Below are positions 1 through 10,886 of a stretch of DNA of 64,000 bases, piece after piece (positions within the stretch are counted from its first letter, which is position 1; each line of letters begins with the position of its first letter). The position numbers and the translations under genes were made by a program. Where the stretch lies: contig OX485805.1 in the NCBI GenBank assembly GCA_950295325.1, forward strand, positions 10,354,501 to 10,418,500, in the 5' to 3' direction. Under the pieces are notes generated by a model, which saw only the letters and a list, made by a program, of their open reading frames with translations, had not been told where the DNA came from and ran no database searches. Source of the stretch: Polytrichum commune (Eukaryota > Streptophyta > Polytrichopsida > Polytrichales > Polytrichaceae).

Positions 1-344
1 ATGGGTCCACGCGTCATCATACACAAAATGCAATGTCCACGTTATTTTTTTATGGGGTCCAAGTATCACCCACGTCAGCGGCGAATTCCACGTGAAAGTG
101 GTCCTCCTGGCACTGCGAGCACATCATTTGCTTACATGGAGCTGATATGTCCTCCATGTGTCTATCTCTGGGAACCATGGAAAATCATGTTTTATGTGAT
201 GTCACATAAAAAACGAGCTCAAATCGGACATGTTATATCCGTTTTCCTCATGTTTTTGGCTCGTCGATTATAACGGATTTTAGGTGACGTCCAAAAAAAC
301 AAAGTCCATATTAAAGTGAACGCCGATAGCCGTTTTCTCCAACG
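1..344. other. Window-edge stretch, no gene recognised
   Basis: An open frame runs through bases 1-273 on the plus strand, but it has no recognisable domain, no start context and no splice signals. I treat it as chance. The stretch probably belongs to the mobile-element debris that follows; nothing more can be supported. Confidence 0.4.
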
Positions 345-1397
345 TTAAAAAAAACATGTTTTTTTTATAGTGCCTATAACCTCGTATAGTGTGCCCGTTG
401 GAGATCCGGGTGGACCCGGATAGAGCATTCGTCTGGGGGTACCACTTGGAGGCAGAAGCTTCTGAATCTCCTTGAGCATATCCTTCATCGAGCAGGAGTA
501 CTTCACCAGGATCTGGAGCGTTTGTCGGGCGGAAGACGGATCCGTTGACTCCATCAACTGGTCATAGAGGTGCGCCTTGTTGACGACTTCTCCTGGATGG
601 CCCACCAACTCCCGGACCCGGCTTAAGACTACAGCTTGTTCCGCCTGGTACTTCCGGATCTCCTCGCTCTTCTGGGTGAGCTCCTGTGTCATAGCGGCCA
701 CCTGTGCGGCGAGCTATGCCTTCTCCGTCTCCAGGGTCTCTACCTATTTCCGGTCCGTCCGCTTGGCCAACTCCCGGAGGATATTTCCGGGTCCACAATT
801 ATTTAAGGCCCGGTTCACCCCACAAGTGATATGTTCCATCCGGAAGTATTGGTTCTGGAGTTCCGTCAACTCCTCCCGGACGCGCTTAAAGGGGGTTTCC
901 GGAAACTCAAATGTTGATAGATCAATGTTCCTCCAGGGAACTTCCCGGCTGGTTCCGGCTTCTTGTCGTGGTGGTGGTGAGGCTGGTTTCCGGACTTTCG
1001 GAGGGGACGGAGCGGGAGGTGGTTCCGGAATTACGCTGTCACTAGAGTCTTTAGTTCCGGTTTCCGCAATCTCGACTTCCGAACCGAGCTTGTACACCAC
1101 CTCGTCTTCCGCTATCGTCAGTATATCCTCTTCCGCTTCATTGATGCAGCCGTGGTGCTGGTAGAGATGGAGGATGTAGGGAGAGAGGTAGGAGGGTCTC
1201 CGGCCAATGTGAGGGAAAGACTCTCCACATACTCCTGAATTAACCTTCCCCAAGTGACGGGCCGGACTTCGGACATCGCTCTGAACAGGGTGTTGGCCAT
1301 GGTAATGCTAAGCCGCTTGGGCTTTTCCGGACTAAGGATGGGGAGGATGAATTTTATTACCCTCCGCTCTCTAGGGTTCTGGCAATTCCTGGGATGG

Positions 1398-3072
1398 TGT
1401 GAGCCCAAAATGGTGCCCACATGTGGTGATTAACTCTTCGAAACCAATTTTAGTTTGACTTTGATGTGTTATGATTATTCACAAAACATAAAAAGAGTGA
1501 AGTGTGGTGTGGATTTAAGTTTAGGCATTAGAATGTGTTGTGTAGTTATTTCAAGGTTTGATTTCAATAAGAGGATGCCTTGATGATGTGAGGGGGGGGT
1601 AAGGTGAAGCAAGGTGAGCTCCGCGGGTTAAATGCCCACTTTTGGATCCACCTTGGTAGTTTAGGAAGAAGGAAGCTTGGTGGATGGGGATTAGTCCCTA
1701 CTTTAGAGGAGAGGGTTAAAGGATTGTGATTGGAGGTGCTAATCCTCTCATCCTATCCTCACCTCTCTCACCCTCTCTCCCCCTCTCCCTCTTTGCTACT
1801 TAAGGTGTTTTTCTCTCATTTTTCCTCTCTCTCAACCAAGAGCTCTCAAGGGAGCAAGCTCTTCAAGAGCTTGGGCCACGTGTGTGGATTGTTAGTTCTT
1901 AGAAAGGTTAATTAGTTGAGCTCACTCTCTCAAGGCCACACAAGTGAGTGAGCTTCTAGAGTTTAAGATTGCATATAGGGATTAAGTGGTAGTTAGTGAA
2001 AGCAATGTGTTAGATTAGTTCATGACTTAGGAGCAAGGAAGAATAAAATAAAATAAAAGAATAACTTAGGAAACCTTTGATTAGTGAATGAGATGGAGTG
2101 TAGTAAGGGTAGCTAGTAGATGGATGGACTTGCTATATAGTCACTAGGTCCCTTGGGCGAACTGAGCTGCTGGGCAACCAAGGAGTAAGCTGCTAGTCCT
2201 TTGGGCGAACTGAGCTGCTGGGCAGCAAAGGGGGAAGCTACTGGGCCCTGGCAGACTGAGCTGCTGGGAAGCAAGGAGTAAGCTGCTGGTCCCTTGGGCG
2301 AACTGAGTTGCTGGGCAGCAAGGGGGTAAGCTACTGGGACCCTGGCAGACTAAGCTGCTGGGCAGCAAAGGGGTAAGCTACTGGGCCCTTGGGCGAACTG
2401 AGCTGCTGGTCCCTTGGGTGAACTGAGCTGTTGGGCAGCAAAGGAGTAAGCTGCTGGTCCTTTGTGAGAACTAAGCTGCTTGGCAGCCGAATTAATCAAG
2501 GGGTTGCCGGTACCTAGGCGTGAGTTGTACCAATGGTTACTTAGACAATTGGTAGGTTTAGCAAGTTAATGTTAAAGTCGTGTAGAGGGAACCACTAAAC
2601 CACCCAATAGGGTGGTGGGCAAATCGTAGACAAAAATAGTTTTTAGACAAGTGTTAAGCTTAATAAGGTAGTTAAGGGTTTGGAGGTCTCATGTGATTTA
2701 ATGTAACATTTGATTATAGAGTAAAGTGTTTTTCAACACTTGCACCTATCATTCAAAATAACTCAATTGCATTGTTAATGGAGAATGTGAAGGACTCTTG
2801 CAATGATAAGAGAGACGGGGTGAAGATCAAAAGAGTGAGGGGGATGTCCGTAAGGGCATGTGCGGCTAAGGCCGCGGGTTGGACTCTTGAGAAAGCCAAC
2901 TCTAGCACAAGCCAAGAGGCCAACATTAATAAAGTACAATGAGTGAGACAATACATGTTCATTTGGACATAAAAATTACCTTGCACATGGTTCAATGTTG
3001 CAATAGATAAATGTGATTCTCAAAGCCATCACTTGGACTAGGACGCTTAAGGGTGGTGGATTTGGCCTCACA
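1398..3072 (+). mobile_element. Solo LTR 1, 1.68 kb, 5-bp target duplication
   Basis: The element begins TGTGAGCCC and ends GGCCTCACA, so it has the TG...CA ends of an LTR. The 5-bp sequence GATGG lies immediately before it (1393-1397) and after it (3073-3077), which marks the insertion. No internal coding region is present, so it is a solo LTR. Inside are a CT-rich leader-like part near 1750-1850 and a minisatellite at 2147-2490. It is closely related to the solo LTR at 4630-6388. It sits inside an older minus-strand retroelement fragment. The clean duplication suggests a fairly young insertion. Confidence 0.85.
2147..2490. repeat. Minisatellite inside solo LTR 1
   Basis: Degenerate tandem units of roughly 45-60 bp each contain GAACTGAGCTGCTGGGCAGC or a close variant, followed by AAG-rich and CTGCTGGTCC parts. 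About seven units are visible. The short open frames across this region are by-products of the repeat. Confidence 0.8.
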
Positions 3073-3920
3073 GATGGAATCCGTCTTTCGGATCAGGATC
3101 CGTTCGGAATTTTCCTACATAAAAATTATCCCGGCGGCTAGCCCAGCCCTCGCCCTTTCCTCGCGGAAATCCGTAAACCCCAGTCCATACCTCTGCCGTC
3201 CATTTTTCCGGATCCTACCTAATCATCCTAAACCACTGATTGCCTCTCTCGAATAGAAATTCGCGCAATGTGGCCTCCGCCCGGAGATTCTAGGGTTTGG
3301 CAAGTAGTCCCTCGCAACCCATCCGGCTAAGATCCTCTATGAGCTCCTTCAACTCAAATTCTCTCTTTGGGATGGCAGGCGATACGGGTTTCACTGGAAT
3401 CGAGACTTGTTCCGTCTCATCTTCCTCTCGCGCTTCCGGCATTTTGTTTCGTGACCTCAAACTTTCAACAATACCCGGATTCTCTCCTCCGGAATTCTAC
3501 CCGCTAATCACTACGGAGTCCCAGCAAACCAACTGCTGGTGACTCAAAAAAAGCAACTCACCACTCGTTCTCTCAACAATGCCGCTCGCGCAAATGACTC
3601 AGAGAAGAGGAAAAAAATCCCTTCAGTACTCTCTCCCTCTTTCTCTCTCTTCTAACGGGTCTGGTTCCGTAACTGTCTCCCGGTCCGGACGCTCCGGACC
3701 GGACCGTTCCTAAACAGTCTTACCCGGGTAATATCCGGTCCGGCCAAAGTATCTGTTTTAACCATTTTAACGCGTAAGGCGGATGCCTAAAACCTTATTT
3801 CTTAAAACAACTAACCTACCCTAGGAAACCCTACTTTAATACCATTCTCAGGGTATTATCCAGGTATTAATCCGTTTCGGAAGCCAATCCGGACTTCCGT
3901 GGACTTTTGGGCTCCCACAA

Positions 3921-4248
3921 AGATGCTATGTCATAGCAGCAACAACCTTAAGAAAATTTTGAACAACCACATCCCCAACTGATTCTCCACCCATTGGGCA
4001 ATATATTTGTAATATTCCAAGTCTTGCATTTCCTAGTCATGGTCAGGGTTCAACTCCAGACTCTCCCCCAAAACCTGCAAATAAAAAACAACAACATACG
4101 TTGCATAGTGTTGGTTGGCTCGCATCGCCTAAAACACAATATTCATTGAAATGAGAGTATATAAAGCAAACTATTAATCCAAGAATGAAATGAAAACCAC
4201 TGGAAAGTTGTAGAGTACAAGCAAAAAAATAACCTTTGATTTTCCGCC
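3921..4248. other. No gene recognised
   Basis: AT-rich spacer between the minus-strand retroelement fragment and the inverted-repeat element that starts at 4249. I see no coding signal, RNA gene or repeat in it. Confidence 0.5.
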
Positions 4249-4292
4249 GTAGTTTCCATTAAAATGAGAGTATGTTAAGCTGAGAAATAGAC

Positions 4293-4470
4293 TCATTTAG
4301 GTCGATTCAACCTAAATTGACAACATAATGTCCTCATTTAGGTCGACTCAATCTAAATTAACAAAATATTGTCCTCATTTAGGTGGACTCAACCTAAATT
4401 GACAAAATAATGTCCTCATTTAGGTCAACTCAACCTAAATTGACAACATAATGTCCTCATTTAGGTCGAT
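4293..4470. repeat. Four-copy 41-bp tandem repeat
   Basis: Each unit starts TCATTTAGGTCGACTCAACC and continues with TAAATTGACAAAATAATGTCC or close variants. Within each unit ATTTAGG and CCTAAAT can pair, so every unit can form a small hairpin. It forms the core of the inverted-repeat element. Confidence 0.8.
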
Positions 4471-4629
4471 TTCCCAGCTTAATGTGAGCCCAATATGGTG
4501 CCCACAATTCTATTAAGCATTAACAACTTCCCAGTTTTTGCAATTATGTTTCAGTAAAGTTAAGCTATAGGTTTGGAGTGTGGGAGCTCCTGAAGTTAGA
4601 CTTTAGGGGTCAAAGCATTAGTGTGTGAG

Positions 4630-6388
4630 TGTGAGCCCAAAATGGTGCCCACATGTGGTGATTAACTCCTCGAAACCAATTTTAGTTTGACTTTGAGGTA
4701 TTATGATTATTCACAAAACATAAAAAGAGTGAAGTGTGGTGTGGATTTAACTTTAAGCATTAGGTGGTGTTGTGTGATTATTTCAAGGTTTGATTTCAAT
4801 AGGAGAATGCCTTGATTATGTGAGTAAGGGGTAAGGTGAGGCAAGGCGAGCTCCGCGGGTTAAATGCCCACTTTTGGATCCACCTTGTTAGTTTAGGAAG
4901 AAGGAAGCTTGGTGGAAGGGGATTAGTCCCTACTTTAGAGGTGAAGGTTAAGGGATTGTGATTGGAGGTGCTAATCCTCTCACCCTATCCTCACCTCTCT
5001 CTCCCTCTCTCCCTCTTTGCTACTTAAGGTGGTTTCTCTCTCATTTTCCTCTCTCTCCATCAAGCGCTCTCAAGGGAGCAAGCTCTTAAGAGCTTGAGCC
5101 ACGTGTGTGGGTTATTAGTTTTTAGTGAAGTTAGTTAGTGAAGCTCTCTCTCAAGTTCCCTCAATGGAGATGAGCTCTTGGAGCTTGGGTCCACATGTGT
5201 GGATTAGTTAATGTTATAGCCTCTTGGAGCTTGGGTCCACGTGTGTGGATTAGTTAGTGATGTTAGGTAATTAGTTAGCTTATTAGCCGAAGAGTGAAAG
5301 AGTTAGCAATTGTCCGATTAAGCATCTTGAGGGATTACATTTAAGAGTGTAGCTAAAGGCTCGCATGTGGGCCTTTGAGCAATTAGTTGCTTAGGGGTTA
5401 TGGTGAAATTTAGTTAGGTGGCTAAGCCGACTGCTGGACCTTGGACGAGGTGGCTAGGCTGATTGCTGGACCTTGGACGAGGTGGCTAGGCCGACTGCTG
5501 GACCTTGGACGAGGTGGCTAAGCCAACTGCTGGACCATGTGACGAGGTGGCTAAGCAACTGCTGGACCTTTGACAAGGTGGCTAAGCCGACTGCTGGACC
5601 CTGGACGAGGTGGCTAAGCCAACTGCTGGACCCTGGGACGAGGTGGCTAAGCCGACTGCTGGACCCTGGACGAGGTGGCTAAGCCAACTGCTGGACCCTG
5701 GGACGAGGTGGCTAAGCCGACTGCTGGACCCTGTGACGAGGTGGCTAAGCCAACTGCTGGACCCTGGGACGAGGTGGCTAAGCTAACTGCTGGACCTTGG
5801 GACGAGGTGGCTAAGCCTCGGAGTTGCCCGGAAGAGGATTGATGTGAGAAGCATTAGTTTATCTACACATCAACTTAACATAGAAGCTAGTCAAGGCTAG
5901 TCCTAAACAACCTTACATTAGTACTTCTATAAACCATTACATTAGGTGTTTAGATTTTGTAGTGCAAGCCAAGTAGTTAAAGCATTAGTTTATCTAGAAT
6001 TCCGTGTGGCCTCAAAGGCAATTATACTTGTGATCAACCATTGAGGGAGTGTTTTTTTAACACTTATGTCCTTTTTGGGAGATTCAATCGCTTATAAGAA
6101 ATGGATAAAATGGAGGACTCTAGCAAGGGCAAGTTGAAGGAAAGGATAATCAAAGGCCAAAGGAGAATATCCTTGAGAGTTTGTGTTGCCAAGGCCGCCG
6201 GTTGGACCCTAGAAAAGGCCAACGCGACCACGAGCCAAGAGGCTACTTCTAAAAAAACAAAGTAATTCAAAATGACATGAATGCTTAATGATGTGAAGAG
6301 ATCAATTTTCACGCTACATACACTACATGTGATTCCCAAGACCATCACCCGGACTAGGACGCTTAAGGGTGGTGGGTTTGGCCTCACA
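4630..6388 (+). mobile_element. Solo LTR 2, 1.76 kb, nested, 5-bp target duplication
   Basis: Begins TGTGAGCCCAAAATGGTGCC and ends GGCCTCACA, as in solo LTR 1. The flanking 5-mers are GTGAG at 4625-4629 and GTGAG at 6389-6393. It is closely similar to solo LTR 1 outside its minisatellite, which has a different repeat unit. It is inserted within the older LTR at 4483-7790. The intact ends suggest recent activity of this family. Confidence 0.85.
5429..5818. repeat. Twelve-copy 32-33-bp minisatellite inside solo LTR 2
   Basis: Units read GACTGCTGGACCCTGGACGA followed by GGTGGCTAAGCC with small changes; about twelve copies are present. Units beginning AACTGC and GACTGC alternate, hinting at a 65-bp higher-order repeat. 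The open frame at 5473-5682 is an artefact of the repeat. Confidence 0.85.
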
Positions 6389-7821
6389 GTGAGTGAGCAA
6401 GTTGATAAACTAAAAAGAAAACAATTCCTTAGTTCATGAAAAGTTAGAATTATCAAATCGAAAGGACTTAGGCGTAACCATGGTTGTGTGGGTGAATTAA
6501 GCCACGTTAGGCCCGGGGGCTGTCCGTTTAAAGGGAGGCTCGCAGGTGAGGGGTGCCGAGGAGGAGCCACATCGCTGCTGGATTTCCGGCCTTGAGGGGG
6601 GGGCCGGGGGTCCCCGAATGCGGTCTGGGGGAAACCAGTTCTCTCTCTCTCAAAAAGGAAGTCGGGCAAACACTTGGCCAGGGGCGGAGCCCTGGTGGAA
6701 TTTCTCACCTTGTGAACCGATAAGGTGAAGGGTAATGAGCTACAAGAACAGAATCCAGCAAGGAGACGGGGGCGTCACCAGCTCCAAGGCGACTGCAACA
6801 TTGCATATAGAGATTGAGGCAAGGGCTGAGCTTAGATTTGGAAAGGAATTTGATGTTACCACAACCTGCGGCCACCTCGGAAGCCTGGATTCAGGAAGAA
6901 TGGTCGGCATTGAACATGCATGAGGGGAGCTAGGTTCGGGGTCGCCAATTCTAGAGATTTGGGATGGAGGCAGCTACATTGCTGAGGCAGGGAATGAATC
7001 CTAGTAAGGCGGCAGCATTGCACTAAGATTACACAGGGAGAGCAAGTATTGATTGAGAAGCCAAAGGACTGAATGGTTGCACTCCCCAGTGGAGATCTGA
7101 GGCAGGGTGTGATGTTGAAGAATCGGCTCGGAAGAAAGTGGGACGGCAGCGGGTCAAGCTGGTCTAAGTCTCTCAGGGACCAGGGGGAGGGGATACGTTG
7201 AGCACACAGCATCATTGGAAGTTTGTTCTGGCGCAAACACAGGGGAGGTTCGGAACCAGCTCACTGGGCGCTGGGAGCCCAGTCTTGTACGGTGGGCGAC
7301 AGTAGTTACCTAGGCAAGCCGTGAGGGCTGGCAGATTATGCTCTCGGTACTGGGAAGGCTATACTAACCTTTCAAGCAGACCAACCATTGCATGACCATT
7401 TAGGGGGTTGAGGTGGGGCTTTAAGTGTTGAAGTAATGTGGTTAATTAGGTAGGGCTAAGGGATGCCTAAGCCGCGCATGCTAACATGGGATTAGCATTG
7501 TTCAAGTAGTGAATGTGTAGTTAGGGTAGTTTAGATTGGTGTGGACTAGGCTTAGGCTCAAGCTAGGATGTGGAAGTAGGACATGGGATGAGTGGGATAA
7601 ACACAAGGACAAAGAATATTTCTGAATACTGGAGCCTCTCACACTTTGAATAAACTTTCGCATTCAACAATTGCCTAGTGGGTTGGTGGAGATCCAGTAT
7701 TGTTGGGTTGTGTTGGTTGTATTAAAAGAATGTGGGCCATGAACTCTCACCCGGACTACGACGCACAAGGGTGGGGGTTTGTGGCTAACACTTAACATAC
7801 TCTCATTTTAATGGAAACTAC

Positions 7822-10469
7822 ACGTCTGAAGTATAATCTAGTATTTATCAACCTAACATGACTTTTAGGTGTCCAAATGGCCAATATTATTTCGAGAGGA
7901 TCCCACTCTCTCAAAATATTGAATATCGTGTTCTAAAATCAGGCAAGCCACTCTTGGTGATTCCTTATCACCCGGCTCTAGTCAATGTGCACAAGACAAA
8001 GCTTTGACAACTAAGCAATAACCTTATCAAACGCACCCTCCATAATCACCTTCAAATGGCGCTTCAAAAAAATGTCATTTGAAATGGGAGGCAAGACATA
8101 GTCCATGTTGACATTGCTTTGGTGGGTGCTACAAGCTTCATAAAACAAGAGGATGTGGCCAAAAGGAAGAATGAAACAATGAATTGTCCACAAACTAATA
8201 TAATGGATGCAGCTGCCCATTAACAAAGACATTATATTATTATGAGTCTTTGTACTTACCACATGTCACTAGGAACAAAGTTTATTATTTGTTTTGAATA
8301 CCTCAATTGCACCCCCCCCCCCAATTCGCTATAATTTGAAGGACTTTTTAATTTCTTTGGACCATTTAAGAGTTAGGTTTTCATTGATTATTACTTTCAA
8401 ATATTTGTTGCTTGGCTCACATAAAGGTCCCAAGGACCGAGGCAACCTTGTGAGCTTAGGAGCTCAATCCTAGTACTATACATTAATACAGTTGAGCTTG
8501 AGAGCTCATGTTTTATGATTTGTACGTGCCTCAATTGCCCCCATGGTTGTAGCTAGGGAGTTTTATCATTTCTTTGAACCACTTCAAATTTATTTTGGCA
8601 CCAAATTTTTAGTTTCAAACATTTTCTTTTTGGTTCACATAAAGGTCCTCATGGACTAGGTTGTTATTTATCTTTTTATTTGAACCACATTAGGAGTTAG
8701 TTGCCAATGGATTTTAGTTTCAAATATTTTTGTTGATTGCTCTAGGCCTTGCACTCGAGGCTTTTTTATTTTGATCTTTAAGCCAATTTGCTTTACTTTG
8801 CACGAAATAAAGACAGTTACGGAAAAATCACTAAGAGGTCTTATCCCGCTTTAGTGACACGCTTAGTTCATATCAATTTGGCAAATCATAATCCAACATT
8901 TATGAATATGATAGCATTTATGAGAGATCCATTCGTATCTATCGTCTCTTCAGTACCATGAGTACAATATTTGAAATAAGAAGTGAATTTTTTATAATGT
9001 ACATAATTTTTTGTGATATTAAAATTATGGTTATTGTTATGCACATCACATCTTGTGAGCCATCCAAATTGCTCTTGGTTGTAATTAAGGCTTACAATCT
9101 AGTCAGGAAATAAAGTTAACTCTTAGGAGTTAGATTAATATCAATTGGTTAGCATTGTTAGATAATGAGGTAATTCAAGAAGACATGGGACAACGTTGTG
9201 TGGATGAAGACATGTGCGGATGAAGGTGTGTGCGGATGAAGGTGTATGCGGATGAAAAATTTGTGCGGACGAAGGCGTTGCGTAGATAAAGGTAAAGACC
9301 ATTGGATCAAGGTGGCGGTGAATGAAGACCTTAGGATTTAGGGGTATAGAAGAAGGATAGGTAGGACAAAGTCGGTTGTAGATGCTAACCATTAGATTTA
9401 GTTCCACCCAGATGTACGACTGGTAGGCCCTGTGGTTGGAAAGGGGTGATCCGCAACGGTTAGCGCCAACTTATTCTCATGTCTCTCTCTCTCGGGTAGG
9501 ACTTTTTTTTTCTCCCCTTCCATATACTTGGCGGCACTCCTTGTAAGCGCTTCATTTTTTTTGAATGCTAACAAAGTTCATGTTGATCAAAATCGTTTAT
9601 AAACCATGCTAATGTTGATTGGAAAAAGGTTTGTAAATCTTGTTGGAGAGTTGTTTGTGAATCCGCGAGCTGCTAGAATGAAGGCCGCGGCCGTTTGTTC
9701 TTTTTAAGTTTTGTTGGTTGTATTGATGGGTGTTTATGAATTTTGTGGAAATTGAAGTTTAAAGGTATGAGGTAGAAATAAAACTAGTAATTAGTTGATA
9801 AAGTTAGTTAATAAAACTAGTTGCTAAAGCTTTAGCTTTAGTGTTGATTAAAGTGTTGGAGTATTGGCTTAGAGGGTGACAAAATATCACCCATCTAAGT
9901 ACTATTCCTCGGAATGGTGGCTTTAACGCTCGATCATTTTCACCATTCGACCTTCCCAACTACGGTTGGCCAATGTAAAAATTCGTGGAAGTTATGTACT
10001 TAGAGCCAACCCCCTTGCTCTAGCAAGTATTTAGTAGATTTCCAAATGATTCTACTAAGTGTTAGTAATTTAATTAAATAGTTTGCTTCAATAGCTTCTT
10101 GACGATACATTAGACTTCTAATTTTGAGCTATAATAAACTAGTTAGAAGTTCTTAAATTTCCATCTAAAAATTATCACTACAACATTGTTTAGCCAGAGT
10201 CCGGACTTGATATGATTTCTTCAAAAAAAATTAATTGTTTTTGTGAATAACTCTCCAGTGGTAAATTGCATGTCTAGTTTGGATTAATAACAAGGAAGAC
10301 ATAAATTTCTAACTGAATTTACAATATATGGTAATAAATTCCTCGAATGTAACATCAACACTTAATAATTGAACAATGGTGAGGTGAATAGATTGATTGT
10401 TCTTGGATAATCTATTGGATGAATATACTAGGTATGATGAATGAAATTTAGAGGAAGTTAAGATGATTT
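7822..10469. other. AT-rich region without recognised gene
   Basis: No frame with domain or splice support on either strand. A 10-C homopolymer lies near 8310. Stretches with GGCTCACATAAAGGTCC near 8415 and again near 8633 look like decayed copies of one repeat. A short minisatellite is listed separately. Confidence 0.5.
9197..9292. repeat. Short 16-bp tandem repeat
   Basis: About six degenerate copies of TGTGCGGATGAAGGTG lie head to tail. No gene is associated with them. Confidence 0.7.
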
Positions 10470-10878
10470 CACGGGGGGTGCACTTCATTGTCAAGTTGAA
10501 CACCACGTGCGATAAAACAAAATCTACTTTTCACATAAAGCATCACCAAAATGGTTCAAAAGTTTATGATTTTTTTTTCATGAGTAGATATACATAGTAT
10601 CTATTACATAGTAAAAATTGGTAACCAAATTTGATGATTTGTTTTTTTATAAAACATACCGTTTCTAACTAGAATGACGCAACATTGAACTAAACAAATT
10701 ACTACAAAAAATGAAGATGACTAAAAATTTCAAAAAAATATACAAAAGATATTATCAATGGTTATGTGTATGTAGAAAAAATATCATAATTTTAAAAATT
10801 ATCTATGGCATGTAATATAGGGTAGCAAACTTTTATCGCACGTGGTTATGAAATGTAAGGGGGTGTGATCCCCCCGTG
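10470..10878. mobile_element. hAT-like MITE, 409 bp, 8-bp target duplication
   Basis: The ends are inverted: CACGGGGGG at 10470 and its complement CCCCCCGTG ending at 10878. A second, perfect inverted block lies further in (ACCACGTGCGATAAAA near 10502 and its complement ending 10846). The flanks are GATGATTT at 10462-10469 and GATGATTT at 10879-10886, an 8-bp duplication as expected for the hAT superfamily. The interior is AT-rich and non-coding, so this is a non-autonomous copy. Confidence 0.8.
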
Positions 10879-10886
10879 GATGATTT

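Larger units (their letters stand above)
345..3920 (-). mobile_element. Old minus-strand LTR-type retroelement fragment with gag-like region
   Basis: Minus-strand reading frames between about 1420 and 345 encode a basic, Pro/Ser-rich segment followed by a Gln/Glu/Lys-rich stretch that looks like coiled coil. Length, charge and order resemble a plant gag-type protein, although no zinc knuckle or polymerase is visible. Further right, on the same strand, lies a leader-like CT/AG-rich region. The TG-starting sequence at about 3920 (minus strand TGTGGGAGCCCAAAAG) could be the outer edge of its LTR. The element is broken and old. A solo LTR of another family (1398-3072) is inserted within it. Family assignment beyond LTR-type is uncertain; it could also be another element class with a coiled-coil protein. 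Confidence 0.4.
4483..7790 (+). mobile_element. Older solo LTR, about 1.5 kb without its nested insertion
   Basis: Starts TGTGAGCCCAATATGGTGCC and ends TTTGTGGCTAACA. Both flanks carry CTTAA (4478-4482 and 7791-7795), a 5-bp target duplication. It shares its first bases and its ACCCGGACTA...GCACAAGGGTG end region with the two younger solo LTRs, so it belongs to a related subfamily. A complete solo LTR of the younger subfamily (4630-6388) lies inside it. Greater divergence and the nested insertion make it the older of the two. No coding region is seen. Confidence 0.8.
4249..7821. mobile_element. Inverted-repeat (foldback/MITE-like) element with tandem core, split by a solo LTR
   Basis: The sequence from 4249, beginning GTAGTTTCCATTAAAATGAG and running about 40 bases, reappears as its reverse complement at the right end (about 4470-4482 continuing at 7791-7821) with about one mismatch, once the LTR insertion at 4483-7790 is discounted. 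The core between the arms is the tandem repeat at 4293-4470. I found no convincing target duplication around the whole unit, so the superfamily is not assigned. Without the insertion it would be about 265 bp long, typical of a MITE. Confidence 0.7.
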
